Source: Streptomyces sp. NBC_01304
GTDB taxonomy: Bacteria; Actinomycetota; Actinomycetes; Streptomycetales; Streptomycetaceae
Length of the DNA: 64,000 bases
Reading direction: 5' to 3'
Assembly (NCBI RefSeq): GCF_035975855.1
Contig: NZ_CP109055.1
Span: 310,001 to 374,000 of the forward strand
Positions within the stretch are counted from its first letter, which is position 1. Every line of letters starts with the position of its first letter. Shown here in pieces: positions 33,234 through 40,763 of this stretch. A program made the translations under genes and the position numbers. Under the pieces are notes generated by a model that ran no database searches, was not told the origin of the DNA, and saw only the letters and a program-made list of their open reading frames with translations.

Positions 33234-34123
33234 GCGCGGTGGAGCGCCTTGCGCGCGTGTTCGCGGAGCCACGCGTGTGCGGGGTCGTTGTCGTAGCGGT
33301 GATGCCAGGTGAGCTGGATCGGGATGTCGGGCATGGCCAACGGCAGGGGCCGGGCGTGCAGGCCGAGGGCTTCCAGGTGGGGGCGGCTGAAGACTTCGGG
33401 GACGGCTGCCAGCAGGTCGTGGTGGCTGATGAACTGCAGTGCTGTCGCGATGGTGGGGGTGGCGGCGACGACCTGGCGGGATTGGCCGTGGGCTTCCAAT
33501 GCGTCGTCGATGGGGTCCCGCAGTCGCCCGCGTCGCGAGACTGTGATGTGTTCGGCTGCCGCGTAGTCGGCCAGTGTCATCTCACCTGCCGCCAGGGGGT
33601 GTTCGGGTCGCATGGCGAGGATGAGCTGATCGTGGCCGACGATCTCGTGCCGGAGTTCGGGGGTGGCGGGTGTGCTGGACCCCGCTTCCAGGTCGACGTC
33701 TCCGCGCCGTGGGTCGTGGATGTCGCTGCTGGCTTCGGCAAGGAAGCGCAGGCGGACTCCGGGGGCTTCGGCGCGCGTCGTCTGCAGGAGCGCCGGGCCG
33801 GCGGCCCCGGTCAGGGCGTCGTGCCATTTCAGGATGAAGGTGCGTGTCAGGGAGGCCGGGTCGATTTCCGTGTCCGGGGAGAGCAGCTGGTGGGCCTGCT
33901 GTACGAGGTCGTGCACCGATTCGCGCAGGGCGATGGCCCGTGGGGTGGGCGTCATGGTGCGGCCGGTGCGCACCAGGATCTGGTCGCCGGTGGCCTTCCG
34001 GATGCGGCCCAGCGTCCGGCTCATGGCTGGGGCCGATACGTGCAGGCGGCTTGCAGCGGCTGTCACGCTGCCTTCTTCCAGCAGCGCATCCAGTGCTACC
34101 AGGAGATTCAGGTCCAGTTGCAT
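33197..34123 (-). CDS. LysR-family transcriptional regulator (308 aa)
   Basis: Canonical N-terminal HTH: LDLNLLVALDALLEEGSVTA then AASRLHVSAPAMSRTLGRIR, followed by the two-lobed effector domain (ILKWHDALTGAAGP, LRHEIVGHDQLILAMRPEHP). Length is normal. Divergent from the inositol-monophosphatase-like gene, the classic LysR arrangement, with two copies of a 10-bp direct repeat in the shared region. Members with this N terminus often repress the divergent oxidoreductase gene. Its 3' end overlaps a DUF3592 gene. Confidence 0.9.
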   Translation of the reverse strand: MQLDLNLLVALDALLEEGSVTAAASRLHVSAPAMSRTLGRIRKATGDQILVRTGRTMTPTPRAIALRESVHDLVQQAHQLLSPDTEIDPASLTRTFILKWHDALTGAAGPALLQTTRAEAPGVRLRFLAEASSDIHDPRRGDVDLEAGSSTPATPELRHEIVGHDQLILAMRPEHPLAAGEMTLADYAAAEHITVSRRGRLRDPIDDALEAHGQSRQVVAATPTIATALQFISHHDLLAAVPEVFSRPHLEALGLHARPLPLAMPDIPIQLTWHHRYDNDPAHAWLREHARKALHRAWNANGSSLSSR

Positions 34124-34158
34124 TTGAGTAAATCCACCTGTAACTAGATTGCATTTGA
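34118..34158. promoter_or_regulatory. Direct repeat TTGCATTTGA x2, 31 bp apart: candidate LysR sites
   Basis: TTGCATTTGA occurs at 34118-34127 (across the LysR start codon) and again at 34149-34158, three helical turns apart, each in an AT-rich context (GAGTAAAT and AAGTTAAT follow). LysR proteins bind paired sites in the divergent promoter region, so this is a plausible recognition and activation site pair. Confidence 0.5.
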
Positions 34159-34236
34159 AGTTAATGATGCCTGCTCCTAATGTCGAAAGCGAGCAGCCGG
34201 AAGGTTGCGAATCCCCCTTCGGATTGGAGCTTTCCG

Positions 34237-35064
34237 ATGAGCGCGTTTCCTGCCCCGCACCGTGTCCGTTCCTCCGAGTTCGCTGCCGCCTTGGACGGCG
34301 CCGTCACTGCGGTGAAGGCGGGCGGTGAGCACCTGCTCAAGCGATACGACCGCACGGCCCGGCCCGGCGACCTCAACGAGATCGTGCGCGACATCTACGC
34401 GAACGACGAGGCCGTCCTCGCGGTCGTCAAGGAGCCGCTTCTCGCTGCCCGTCCGGGTTCGCAGTGGTCGGAGGACGAGCTGGCCGGCGGCGCGCTGCCC
34501 GAGGGCGAGTGGTGGGTCGTCGACACGGCCGAAGGCAACATCAACCACATTCACGGCATGAACGACTGGTCGGTGACCGCCACCTTGGTACGCGACAACA
34601 CCCCCGTCCTGACAGCCGTGTACGTGCCGCTGACCGGCGACCTCTATACCGCCGTCCAGGGCCAGGGGGCCTTCCTCAACGGCCGGCGACTGCAGGTCTC
34701 CGCCAAGAGCGACCTCAAGGCCGCGCTGGTGGGCACCGGCCAGGCCAAGCCCGGCGAGACCGAGGAGGCGCTGCGACGCTTGGGCGCCTCGGTCACCGCC
34801 ATGCTGCTCAGCGCCCTGGTCGTACGTGCCTCGGTGCCCGCCACGATGCAGCTCATCCACGTTGCCGCTGGTCGCATGGACGCCTTCTGGCAGTTCTCCG
34901 ACGTGCGCTCCGGCCTCCTGCCCGGCGCCCTGCTCGTCGCCGAGGCCGGCGGCATGGTCACCGACACCCGCGGCGAGCCGTGGACCCCATCCAGCCAAGA
35001 CTTCCTGGCCACGGCCCCCGGCATCCACCAGCAGGTCGTCGACGTACTGACCAGCCTGACCTGA
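34237..35064 (+). CDS. Inositol-monophosphatase-superfamily protein with degenerate metal site (275 aa)
   Basis: Fold landmarks of the IMPase family are present: GAVTAVKAGGEHLLKRYD, WWVVDTAEGNINHIHGMNDW (equivalent to WIIDPLDGTxNFxHG), VPLTGDLYTAVQGQGAFLNG and GALLVAEAGGMVTDTRG. Key differences: DPxDGT is DTAEGN, so the second Asp is Glu and Thr is Asn, and the later WDxAAG is SDVRSG. Mg-dependent phosphatase activity may be lost or changed. ATG 34237 has GGAG at good spacing; ATG 34180 does not. It is divergent from LysR and followed by a NAD(P)-binding protein gene, probably cotranscribed. Confidence 0.82.
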   Translation: MSAFPAPHRVRSSEFAAALDGAVTAVKAGGEHLLKRYDRTARPGDLNEIVRDIYANDEAVLAVVKEPLLAARPGSQWSEDELAGGALPEGEWWVVDTAEGNINHIHGMNDWSVTATLVRDNTPVLTAVYVPLTGDLYTAVQGQGAFLNGRRLQVSAKSDLKAALVGTGQAKPGETEEALRRLGASVTAMLLSALVVRASVPATMQLIHVAAGRMDAFWQFSDVRSGLLPGALLVAEAGGMVTDTRGEPWTPSSQDFLATAPGIHQQVVDVLTSLT

Positions 35065-35153
35065 CTGTCGCACCTCACCTCTGCTCCGCCGCCGGGGCCA
35101 CCACACTCGCGCCAGGCCCCCTCCCGCAGCCCTGCCACCCCCTTGGAGAGTCA

Positions 35154-35777
35154 ATGAAGATCGCCGTACTCGGTTCCACCGGCCAGACGGGCCGCCTGGT
35201 GGTTGCCCGCGCCCTTGAGCGCGGACACGATGTCATAGCCCTCGCCCGGCGACCGGAACAGGTCGACACCGCGGTCGCCGGAAACCTGCACGTGGTGCAG
35301 GCCGACGTCGCCCACCCCGACAGCGTGGTGAACGCCGTCGCAGGAGCCGACGTCGTCATCAGCGGCCTGGGCATCACCAAGAAGCAGGACCCCACAGTCC
35401 TCTCCGACGGCGCCCGGCTGATCGCCTCGGCAGCCCCGCGCGTCATCTGGCTCACGTCGCTGGGCATGGGCGCCACGGAGGGAGCGCTCGGCAGCCTCAA
35501 CGGCGCGCTCCTCAGGCGCATCCTGCGCCACGAGTGGGACGCCAAAGACGTCGCCGGACGCGCCGTACGCAGTGCGGGCGGCACCACCGTCTACGCCGGA
35601 CCCCTGACCAACAAGCCGTATCAGGACAACGGGCGCCTCGTGCGGGCCACGGACTACGTGCCGCGCATGATGCCCCCCGTGGCGCCGCGCGCCGGCATTG
35701 CCGCCCTGATGGTCGCGGAAGCCGAAGCCCCCCGCTTCGCTGACACCGACACCATCGCCCTGTTCAACGGCCGCTGA
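35154..35777 (+). CDS. NAD(P)-binding Rossmann protein, NmrA/SDR-a type (207 aa)
   Basis: IAVLGSTGQTGRLVVARALE is the dinucleotide-binding loop (GxxGxxG); GHDVIALARRPEQV follows, then HVVQADVAHPDSVVNAVAGA and VIWLTSLGMGATEG, as in the NAD(P)H-binding family of atypical short-chain proteins. ATG 35154 follows TTGGAGAG. It lies 89 bases after the IMPase-like gene in the same direction and probably belongs to its unit. Members reduce or epimerise substrates, or sense redox state. Confidence 0.87.
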   Translation: MKIAVLGSTGQTGRLVVARALERGHDVIALARRPEQVDTAVAGNLHVVQADVAHPDSVVNAVAGADVVISGLGITKKQDPTVLSDGARLIASAAPRVIWLTSLGMGATEGALGSLNGALLRRILRHEWDAKDVAGRAVRSAGGTTVYAGPLTNKPYQDNGRLVRATDYVPRMMPPVAPRAGIAALMVAEAEAPRFADTDTIALFNGR

Positions 35778-36109
35778 GGCGCCAATTCTTGCTTGCCGGT
35801 CGTCAACGGTCTGACCACCCGACACTCGCACCCAGGAGCAGCGCAGGCGGCGTTGCCGGTGATCTCCCGTAGGCCCTGCCCATCAAGCGCCTGGGCACGC
35901 TCCGCAACATCGTCGAGCAGCCCTTCGCCCTGCTCCAGCAGTTAAGACGCGCAGGAGCAGCGAACGTCCCTCTCGGACTCGAACAGGGGCTATCAGGACG
36001 GTCCTTGGTGCAGAAAAGCGGGGTGTCCCAGAGCTCGTCGCCGTAGGAGATGCACAGAGGCAGGGCGGATGGATCACCTGGACGTTGAGGCCGCTCCCTG
36101 GCCATGCCA
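35778..36109. other. Intergenic stretch without a supported gene
   Basis: Nothing identifiable on either strand. It adjoins the transposase remnant at 36110 and may be decayed IS or cargo sequence. Confidence 0.35.
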
Positions 36110-36376
36110 ACCTAGATGTTGACGTTCTGCACGATGGCCTCGCCCCGGACGGCCCGAAGCCCGGGGGCAGTTGCCGCACGGGCAACCAATCCTGGCCGCG
36201 AACACTCTGGCAGCCAACACCCCTGGTGCCGTCAAGACGTCGCCCTCCGCCTTGCGGTCGCAGCGGTGTTTCCGGAAGCACCCGCTGGAGCAGCACCCAT
36301 AACTCGTCCGGCACCAGCTGCTCCACCATGACGCTCACGGCGGTCAGCGACCTCTTCGAACCCATCTTTGAACCCC
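36110..36376 (-). pseudogene. IS5-family transposase, N-terminal remnant with terminal repeat
   Basis: From ATG 36365 the minus strand reads VEQLVPDELWVLLQRVLPET and LRPQGGGRRLDG, the typical opening of IS5-group transposases (LxPDxLWxxLxPLLPxxxxxxGGGRR). WLPVRQLPPGFGPS then echoes GCxWRQLPPxFG in a damaged state. Similarity fades by about 36110. The ATG lies within a copy of the repeat GGTTCAAxGATGGGTTC (36358-36374, minus), which is therefore probably this element's terminal inverted repeat. There is no catalytic core, so it is dead. Confidence 0.65.
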
Positions 36377-36777
36377 GGTTGATCTCGTACCTACGCCTCG
36401 TTGGAGAGGTCGGTACACACCAGGCTCACCACACGTCAGTGGCCAGACAGAGGGCTTGACATGCACAACAGTGTCGCGGCCTGCGAAGCCCTCTTCCGGG
36501 TGCGCTCATGGACCCCGAGATCACCATCGTCTGGGCCGAGGCACGCTCGTCGCCTGGGCCACGCCCTCCTCCACCTGACAATCAGGATCAACTCCTAAGG
36601 GTGTCGGCGAGCCCAGTGCAGGTCGTCGTCCTCACCGTCAGTGCCTGCTTTTGAAGGCTGTTGGTGCAGCTGGTGGGTAGGCATGCGCGGGTGCTCGGGT
36701 CCGGGGGCGGGTGTGATAGTCGCGTGACCTGTGGTTGTTAGCGTGCTCGGACACTGCAGAAAACGGGGGCAAGTCTG

Positions 36778-37110
36778 ATGGCTATCAACGCGATATACCG
36801 CAATGCCGAGCCGGCCGAGAAGGGCTGGCAACGGGCGGCCTTCGCCCTCTTCTTCGTCAACCTGCTGGCGATACTGGTGACGGTGAACGTGGCAGGGCAG
36901 GCCTGGGACGCCTGCGGCGTTTCGGATGATTCGTGCAGGGATGCAGTACTCAGCGCCAATGACGCGTCCAACTGGTGGATATTCGCCGCGTGCACGATCG
37001 GGATGGTGGCGGCCGCGCTGCCAGCCCGCCGACAGCTGCGGACATGGCGGATCGTGCTGATGGCCAGTGAATGTGCGGCGATGGTCGCCCAGACGCTCGT
37101 GTATCCCTGA
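36778..37110 (+). CDS. Small membrane protein (110 aa), unrecognised
   Basis: Three hydrophobic stretches (AAFALFFVNLLAILVTVNVA, NWWIFAACTIGMVAAALPA, IVLMASECAAMVAQTLVYP) with two cysteines in the intervening loop (DACGVSDDSCRDA) that could form an extracytoplasmic disulfide. ATG 36778 is preceded by GGGGGCAAG. No family recognised. It lies inside the IS-flanked islet and appears intact. The 37111-37232 gap after it contains nothing further. Confidence 0.6.
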   Translation: MAINAIYRNAEPAEKGWQRAAFALFFVNLLAILVTVNVAGQAWDACGVSDDSCRDAVLSANDASNWWIFAACTIGMVAAALPARRQLRTWRIVLMASECAAMVAQTLVYP

Positions 37111-37232
37111 TCCCAGGCGAGACAACTCCGGTCGTCAGTGCAGCAGGACGAATCCGCAGCGCGTCCGGACGGATGAGCAGCGATCCGGCACCTGGACTCG
37201 CTTCAGTGCTGCCGACTTCGGCGGATCCTTAA

Positions 37233-37269
37233 GGTTCAAGGATGGGTTCTAGGAACCCATCTCTGAACC
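37233..37269. repeat. Two IS terminal repeats in head-to-head inverted arrangement
   Basis: GGTTCAAGGATGGGTTC (37233-37249) and GAACCCATCTCTGAACC (37253-37269) are inverted copies of one 17-bp sequence with two mismatches, separated by only TAG. The same sequence occurs at the transposase remnant (36358-36374) and at 39543-39559. A single IS collapsed to its ends, or two abutting remnants, would give this. It could now work as a terminator for the gene ending at 37272. Confidence 0.6.
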
Positions 37270-37271
37270 TC

Positions 37272-37643
37272 TCAGTCGAAAGCATCGGTCATGCAGTCCG
37301 ACTGGCCGTCGGCGGCTTCAAAGGCGTAGCGCAGGGCGGCAGCCGCCTCTTCGCGCTCCACGACGTATCCGTAGTACTGACACGCCATCGTGGTCACGTC
37401 ATCGACCGTGACGATTGCCGGTTCGCCGCTCGCGGCGCGGCGGCGCGCGGCGGCCATCGCCATGCCCGCAGAACACAGCAGGTTTCTGGAGCGCTCCCGG
37501 TTTCCGGCGGCCTCAGCACGCTTCGCCGAGAGTGGGCGCAGGACGAGTCCCCGCCAGACGAAGCCAGCGGCGACGAGTACGAAACCCAGCACTACGAACA
37601 CGAATCCGCCGGCGTCGCGAGGCATCCAGCCAGTCTTCACCAT
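37272..37643 (-). CDS. Small membrane-anchored protein (123 aa), unrecognised
   Basis: One clear N-terminal membrane helix (GGFVFVVLGFVLVAAGFVWR) followed by a soluble helical domain (VTVDDVTTMACQYYGYVVER, EEAAAALRYAFEAADGQSD). ATG 37643 is chosen as the start nearest the helix; the frame stays open upstream to 37760. No family recognised. Its stop falls three bases from the repeat pair at 37233-37269. The neighbour at 36778 is another small membrane protein of unknown role. Confidence 0.5.
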   Translation of the reverse strand: MVKTGWMPRDAGGFVFVVLGFVLVAAGFVWRGLVLRPLSAKRAEAAGNRERSRNLLCSAGMAMAAARRRAASGEPAIVTVDDVTTMACQYYGYVVEREEAAAALRYAFEAADGQSDCMTDAFD

Positions 37644-37756
37644 GCCCACGGACTCCGTCACTGCAATCACCTTGCCGGGGACTCCTGGGGGGCACACAAG
37701 GGGAGTTGAAGGCCCTGATCGAGGCCGAGGATGAAGATGCAGATCCCGACGGGTGA

Positions 37757-38010
37757 TCACGCTGCCTGAACAGTCGTCGCCGGTCGGGGCAAGGCAGCAC
37801 TGGGGCGGGTGGGCTGCCGGGTCAAGCGCCGAGCCATGAGCGTAATAGCGGCCAGGGTGAGCATCGCTGCGGAGTGCTCGGGCCTGGGCTCGTAATCACG
37901 GACGTTCCGGTGCGCATGCAACAACCACGCCAGCAACCGCTCCACCACCCAGCGCCTCGGCAGAATCACAAACCCCTTGGCGTCCTTCGGTCTGCTCACG
38001 GTCTTGATCG
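37757..38010 (-). pseudogene. IS5-family transposase, C-terminal fragment
   Basis: KGFVILPRRWVVERLLAWLL then HAHRNVRDYEPRPEHSAAML and ITLMARRLTRQP is the standard C-terminal segment of IS5-group transposases, with the catalytic Glu in VVER. Upstream of about 38010 the frame turns into low-complexity Arg-rich sequence, so the rest of the gene is missing. It is distinct in sequence from the fragment at 1310-1660. Confidence 0.72.
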
Positions 38011-38174
38011 TGAGGCGGCTCGTCAGCCTCGACCGCAGTCTGGAGCGCGACCGCAGCGTCGGCCGGCGCGGTCTCACCGACCTTGGCATGCCCGTGATCA
38101 CTAGACCGCGCTCCGACCCGAGGCGCGGATGAAAACGGCTGGTCGTTTCCTCACTCGTGGGAGATGCTGCCTGG

Positions 38175-38714
38175 ATGTTCGACCGTGAATTCGCCATCCG
38201 CCTGGTGGAGGCGCAGCTGGAGCGCGAGTCGCCGGGACAGCTTCTGGTGGCTCATGTTGAAGAACACGAGCTTGTGTGGATCGCCTCCTACCAGTCCGCG
38301 GAGTATGTGCGGACGGGCGACCCATCCCAGATGCTGGCAGGCAATGGCCCGTTTCTCGTCGATCGCGTGGATGGCGGGCTGCACTCGATCGGAGTGGTGT
38401 CAGCAGTCACCAACGCGTGGGAATCGGACTATCGGACCCGCATCCGCGGGATGGCGACCCGCACGGCAGTCGACGACCTGCACGACGAGCTACGCCAGAC
38501 GACAGCAACTCGCGGTCGGATCTTCGCTATGCACGTGCTGCGACAGAAGGTTCCAACACTTGCTCACGCGGAGGCCATCGAGTACATCAACGCTCTGCGA
38601 AGCGGCTCAGCACCGGCTCATCTCGCGGCAATCTCTGCCAAGACCCTTGTCCCCGAACCGGATCCCGTTCTCAGCGTTCACACCATCCAGCCAGGACAAC
38701 GCACCACCAGCTGA
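38175..38714 (+). CDS. YrhB-domain / Imm35-like protein (179 aa)
   Basis: The N-terminal ~95 residues match the YrhB (immunity protein 35) family: REFAIRLVEAQLERESPGQL, HELVWIASYQSAEYVRTGD, NGPFLVDRVDGGLHSIGVVS and AWESDYRTRIRGM. The C-terminal ~80 residues are helical and unrecognised. Imm35-type proteins are found with polymorphic toxins, but many occur singly in Streptomyces. No toxin gene is adjacent. ATG 38175 fits the family N terminus; GTG 38157 is in frame. The gene is convergent with the DUF6192 gene, two bases apart. Confidence 0.75.
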   Translation: MFDREFAIRLVEAQLERESPGQLLVAHVEEHELVWIASYQSAEYVRTGDPSQMLAGNGPFLVDRVDGGLHSIGVVSAVTNAWESDYRTRIRGMATRTAVDDLHDELRQTTATRGRIFAMHVLRQKVPTLAHAEAIEYINALRSGSAPAHLAAISAKTLVPEPDPVLSVHTIQPGQRTTS

Positions 38715-38716
38715 GC

Positions 38717-39313
38717 TCAAGCCGCCTGCAGGTAGTCCGGATAATCATCGCGCATGGTCTTGAACGCAACCGATGGCCGACGCAGTAGATCGGTGGCCAC
38801 CTTCGTGGTGACCTGCTCGTCGGCGACCAGGTCATGCACGGCCTCGATCTTCTCCTGCACGGTCTCCGGTCCCGGCCCGTGGTAGCCGGCCCGCTGCCGG
38901 GTTGTCTCCGGCGTCCAGCGCCGTTTCCCAGACCGTTCGTCCAGTGGCGGATTCTTGATCGCCGCCCGCCGTTCTTCCGGATCCGAGATCGCCGCGAGGA
39001 CCTGATGGGTGCTGGAGGCCACCCCGGAGCGCCGGTGCTGTGTGGGGAACCGGCTGGCCACCCACCGGTACTCCTTGATGGTGTTGTAGGGGATGTTGAT
39101 GTCCTCCGACAGCCGATGCAGCCACGCTGACACCCCGAACAGGTCATCGCCTACGGACCGGCCGCCGTGCTCCTGCATCGGGACAATCTCGAGAGCACCA
39201 TCACCGATGATGAACTGGCACTTCGCCATCGTGTCGACGGCCTCACGCAGCCTCACCACGATCTGCTCGTACCGCTCGGTGCTGACGTTGCCGATCTGCT
39301 CCGTACTGGGCAC
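38717..39313 (-). CDS. DUF6192-like protein, RacO-type (198 aa)
   Basis: Recognised by RYEQIVVRLREAVDTMAKCQ, FIIGDGALEIVPM, IPYNTIKEYRWVASRFPTQH and VQEKIEAVHDLVADEQVTTK: the layout of Streptomyces DUF6192 proteins, where an HTH-like segment (NIPYNTIKEYRWVA) suggests DNA binding. GTG 39313 has GGGGGAGG at six bases, much better than the open frame to 39538. Members are common on plasmids and integrative elements. It shares the islet with IS remnants. Confidence 0.65.
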   Translation of the reverse strand: MPSTEQIGNVSTERYEQIVVRLREAVDTMAKCQFIIGDGALEIVPMQEHGGRSVGDDLFGVSAWLHRLSEDINIPYNTIKEYRWVASRFPTQHRRSGVASSTHQVLAAISDPEERRAAIKNPPLDERSGKRRWTPETTRQRAGYHGPGPETVQEKIEAVHDLVADEQVTTKVATDLLRRPSVAFKTMRDDYPDYLQAA

Positions 39314-39538
39314 TGAAGCCTCCCCCTGCCAGGCCGGAGCACGGCACCGTGGCCGTGACGAGGAGACTCCGGTCCGTCCGGTACCGGCAGAATCCGCCCG
39401 CCAGTTGATGCCGGCATGGCGCACCACCTCAGTACGTGGGGCGCCCGGAAGCTCTCCGCGAAGCCCGCCGCCGGACCACTGCGAGCAGAGGGCCCATGCG
39501 TACGTGAGTCCTCCGCTGTGACCCGTGTACGGGATCAC

Positions 39539-39883
39539 TTGAGGTTCAAGGATGGGTTCTTAGATGCCGTTGCCCCTGTCGATGCGGCCGGCGCGCTATG
39601 GGTGTGCGGCATTGTCGCGGCGCTCGTCGGCGGCTTCTGGTTCGTGATGTCGTGCCAGGCGGCGAGTTTCGGGGGAGATTGCAGCGGTCCGACCAAGCAC
39701 GCCGGTGACACCTGCGAGGAGCTGACCGGCGACCGGGAAAGCGTCAGCTTCGAAGAGGGCCAGGAGGAAGTGGCCGACGGCAAGTCGGGGATGAAGATTG
39801 CCGTGACGATCTTCGTGATCGGTGTAGGTCTGATCGCCTTCGGTGTCCGGCGGGAGAACCGCCCCCACCCGGATGTCCGGTAG
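39539..39883 (+). CDS. Small two-helix membrane protein, 5' end fused to IS repeat (up to 114 aa)
   Basis: Two membrane helices (LWVCGIVAALVGGFWFVMSC; MKIAVTIFVIGVGLIAFGV) flank a polar loop with two cysteines. In-frame sequence upstream of the first helix is the 17-bp IS repeat (39543-39559), which would encode RFKDGFL. No ATG and no Shine-Dalgarno sequence are present; TTG 39539 and GTG 39602 are the only candidates. The native 5' end has probably been replaced by the mobile repeat, making this a truncated or chimeric gene. The 39884-40118 gap downstream has no gene. Confidence 0.45.
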   Translation: MRFKDGFLDAVAPVDAAGALWVCGIVAALVGGFWFVMSCQAASFGGDCSGPTKHAGDTCEELTGDRESVSFEEGQEEVADGKSGMKIAVTIFVIGVGLIAFGVRRENRPHPDVR

Positions 39884-40118
39884 TCCGGGGTCCACTCAAC
39901 TTGCCATGTCAGTAGCCGACACCTCACGTCGCAGGGCATCTGTTCCAGGAGGTGCTTGTGAGTATCTCCTGGACCACTCCCCGGGCCCTGGCATCCGAAC
40001 TTCCGTCAACATCAGTCGAGATATGGGAAAACCCGTCGATCCGACGGCCAACGCGTGTCATTCTCCGGCTACACGAATTACAGCGTGATGCGTCAATTCT
40101 CCTGATCACGGGGGCGAT

Positions 40119-40763
40119 ATGACGACCTTGGTGCGCGGTGTCCGGCTGGCCGCCGTCCTGTTGCTCTGCCTCTTCGGCGCCCTCGCGTGCGGGGACACAG
40201 ACAGTGACGGGGGCGGGAGTCTCAGCGGCGGCGGAAGTGTCGGCGGTGGCGGTGGCGGTGGCGGGGAGGACAGCGGCGGAGCCGGTGGCACCGGGCCCGG
40301 GAGCGGTGGTGACGTCGGGGGCGGCGGCGTGAAGCCGGCGCCGTTGAACATCCCCGACTGGGGCGAGAATTCCCTGCCCTTCGATGACAGGGACCAGACC
40401 ACCCAGGACCGTTGGGCCCGCATTCAGCAGGCGTTCGCCGACCAGTGCAAAGACCGCACGCTCTGCGTCAGTCTGGTCCGCGAGTACGTCTCCTCGCCGG
40501 TTCGACCCGAGAACGTGCCGTGCGGATTCGACCACTTCTCCCCCGCCGCCGGCACGACTGTCCAGTCGGGGCCGGGCACGGTCATCCATGTGGTCGGCAT
40601 GGCGCCCTGTGACGTGCGTACGGGCGAGGTGGTCACCCCGGAGCCGGAGTCGTCGCCACCGACAGGACCGACCACCGATCCGCCCACCGAGGTGCCGCCG
40701 ACCATCGATCCGGGCCCCACGGAATCCGCCATCATGTTCGGCGGCACCGACGGCAGCCCATGA
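40119..40763 (+). CDS. Lipoprotein with Gly-rich linker (214 aa)
   Basis: Lipobox GALAC in the signal peptide (AAVLLLCLFGALAC), then a ~45-residue Gly/Ser linker, then a small domain (WGENSLPFDDRDQTTQDRWA, RIQQAFADQCKDRTLCVSLV) with four cysteines, and a Pro/Thr-rich C-terminal tail. GGGGGCGAT precedes ATG 40119. The stop region overlaps the next gene by four bases, so lipoprotein and polytopic membrane protein are coupled and may form a complex. No family recognised. Confidence 0.75.
   Translation: MTTLVRGVRLAAVLLLCLFGALACGDTDSDGGGSLSGGGSVGGGGGGGGEDSGGAGGTGPGSGGDVGGGGVKPAPLNIPDWGENSLPFDDRDQTTQDRWARIQQAFADQCKDRTLCVSLVREYVSSPVRPENVPCGFDHFSPAAGTTVQSGPGTVIHVVGMAPCDVRTGEVVTPEPESSPPTGPTTDPPTEVPPTIDPGPTESAIMFGGTDGSP

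Noticed and set aside
40200..40330. GGC-rich tandem tract as a DNA repeat element
   Set aside because: It encodes the Gly/Ser linker of a lipoprotein and stays in frame.
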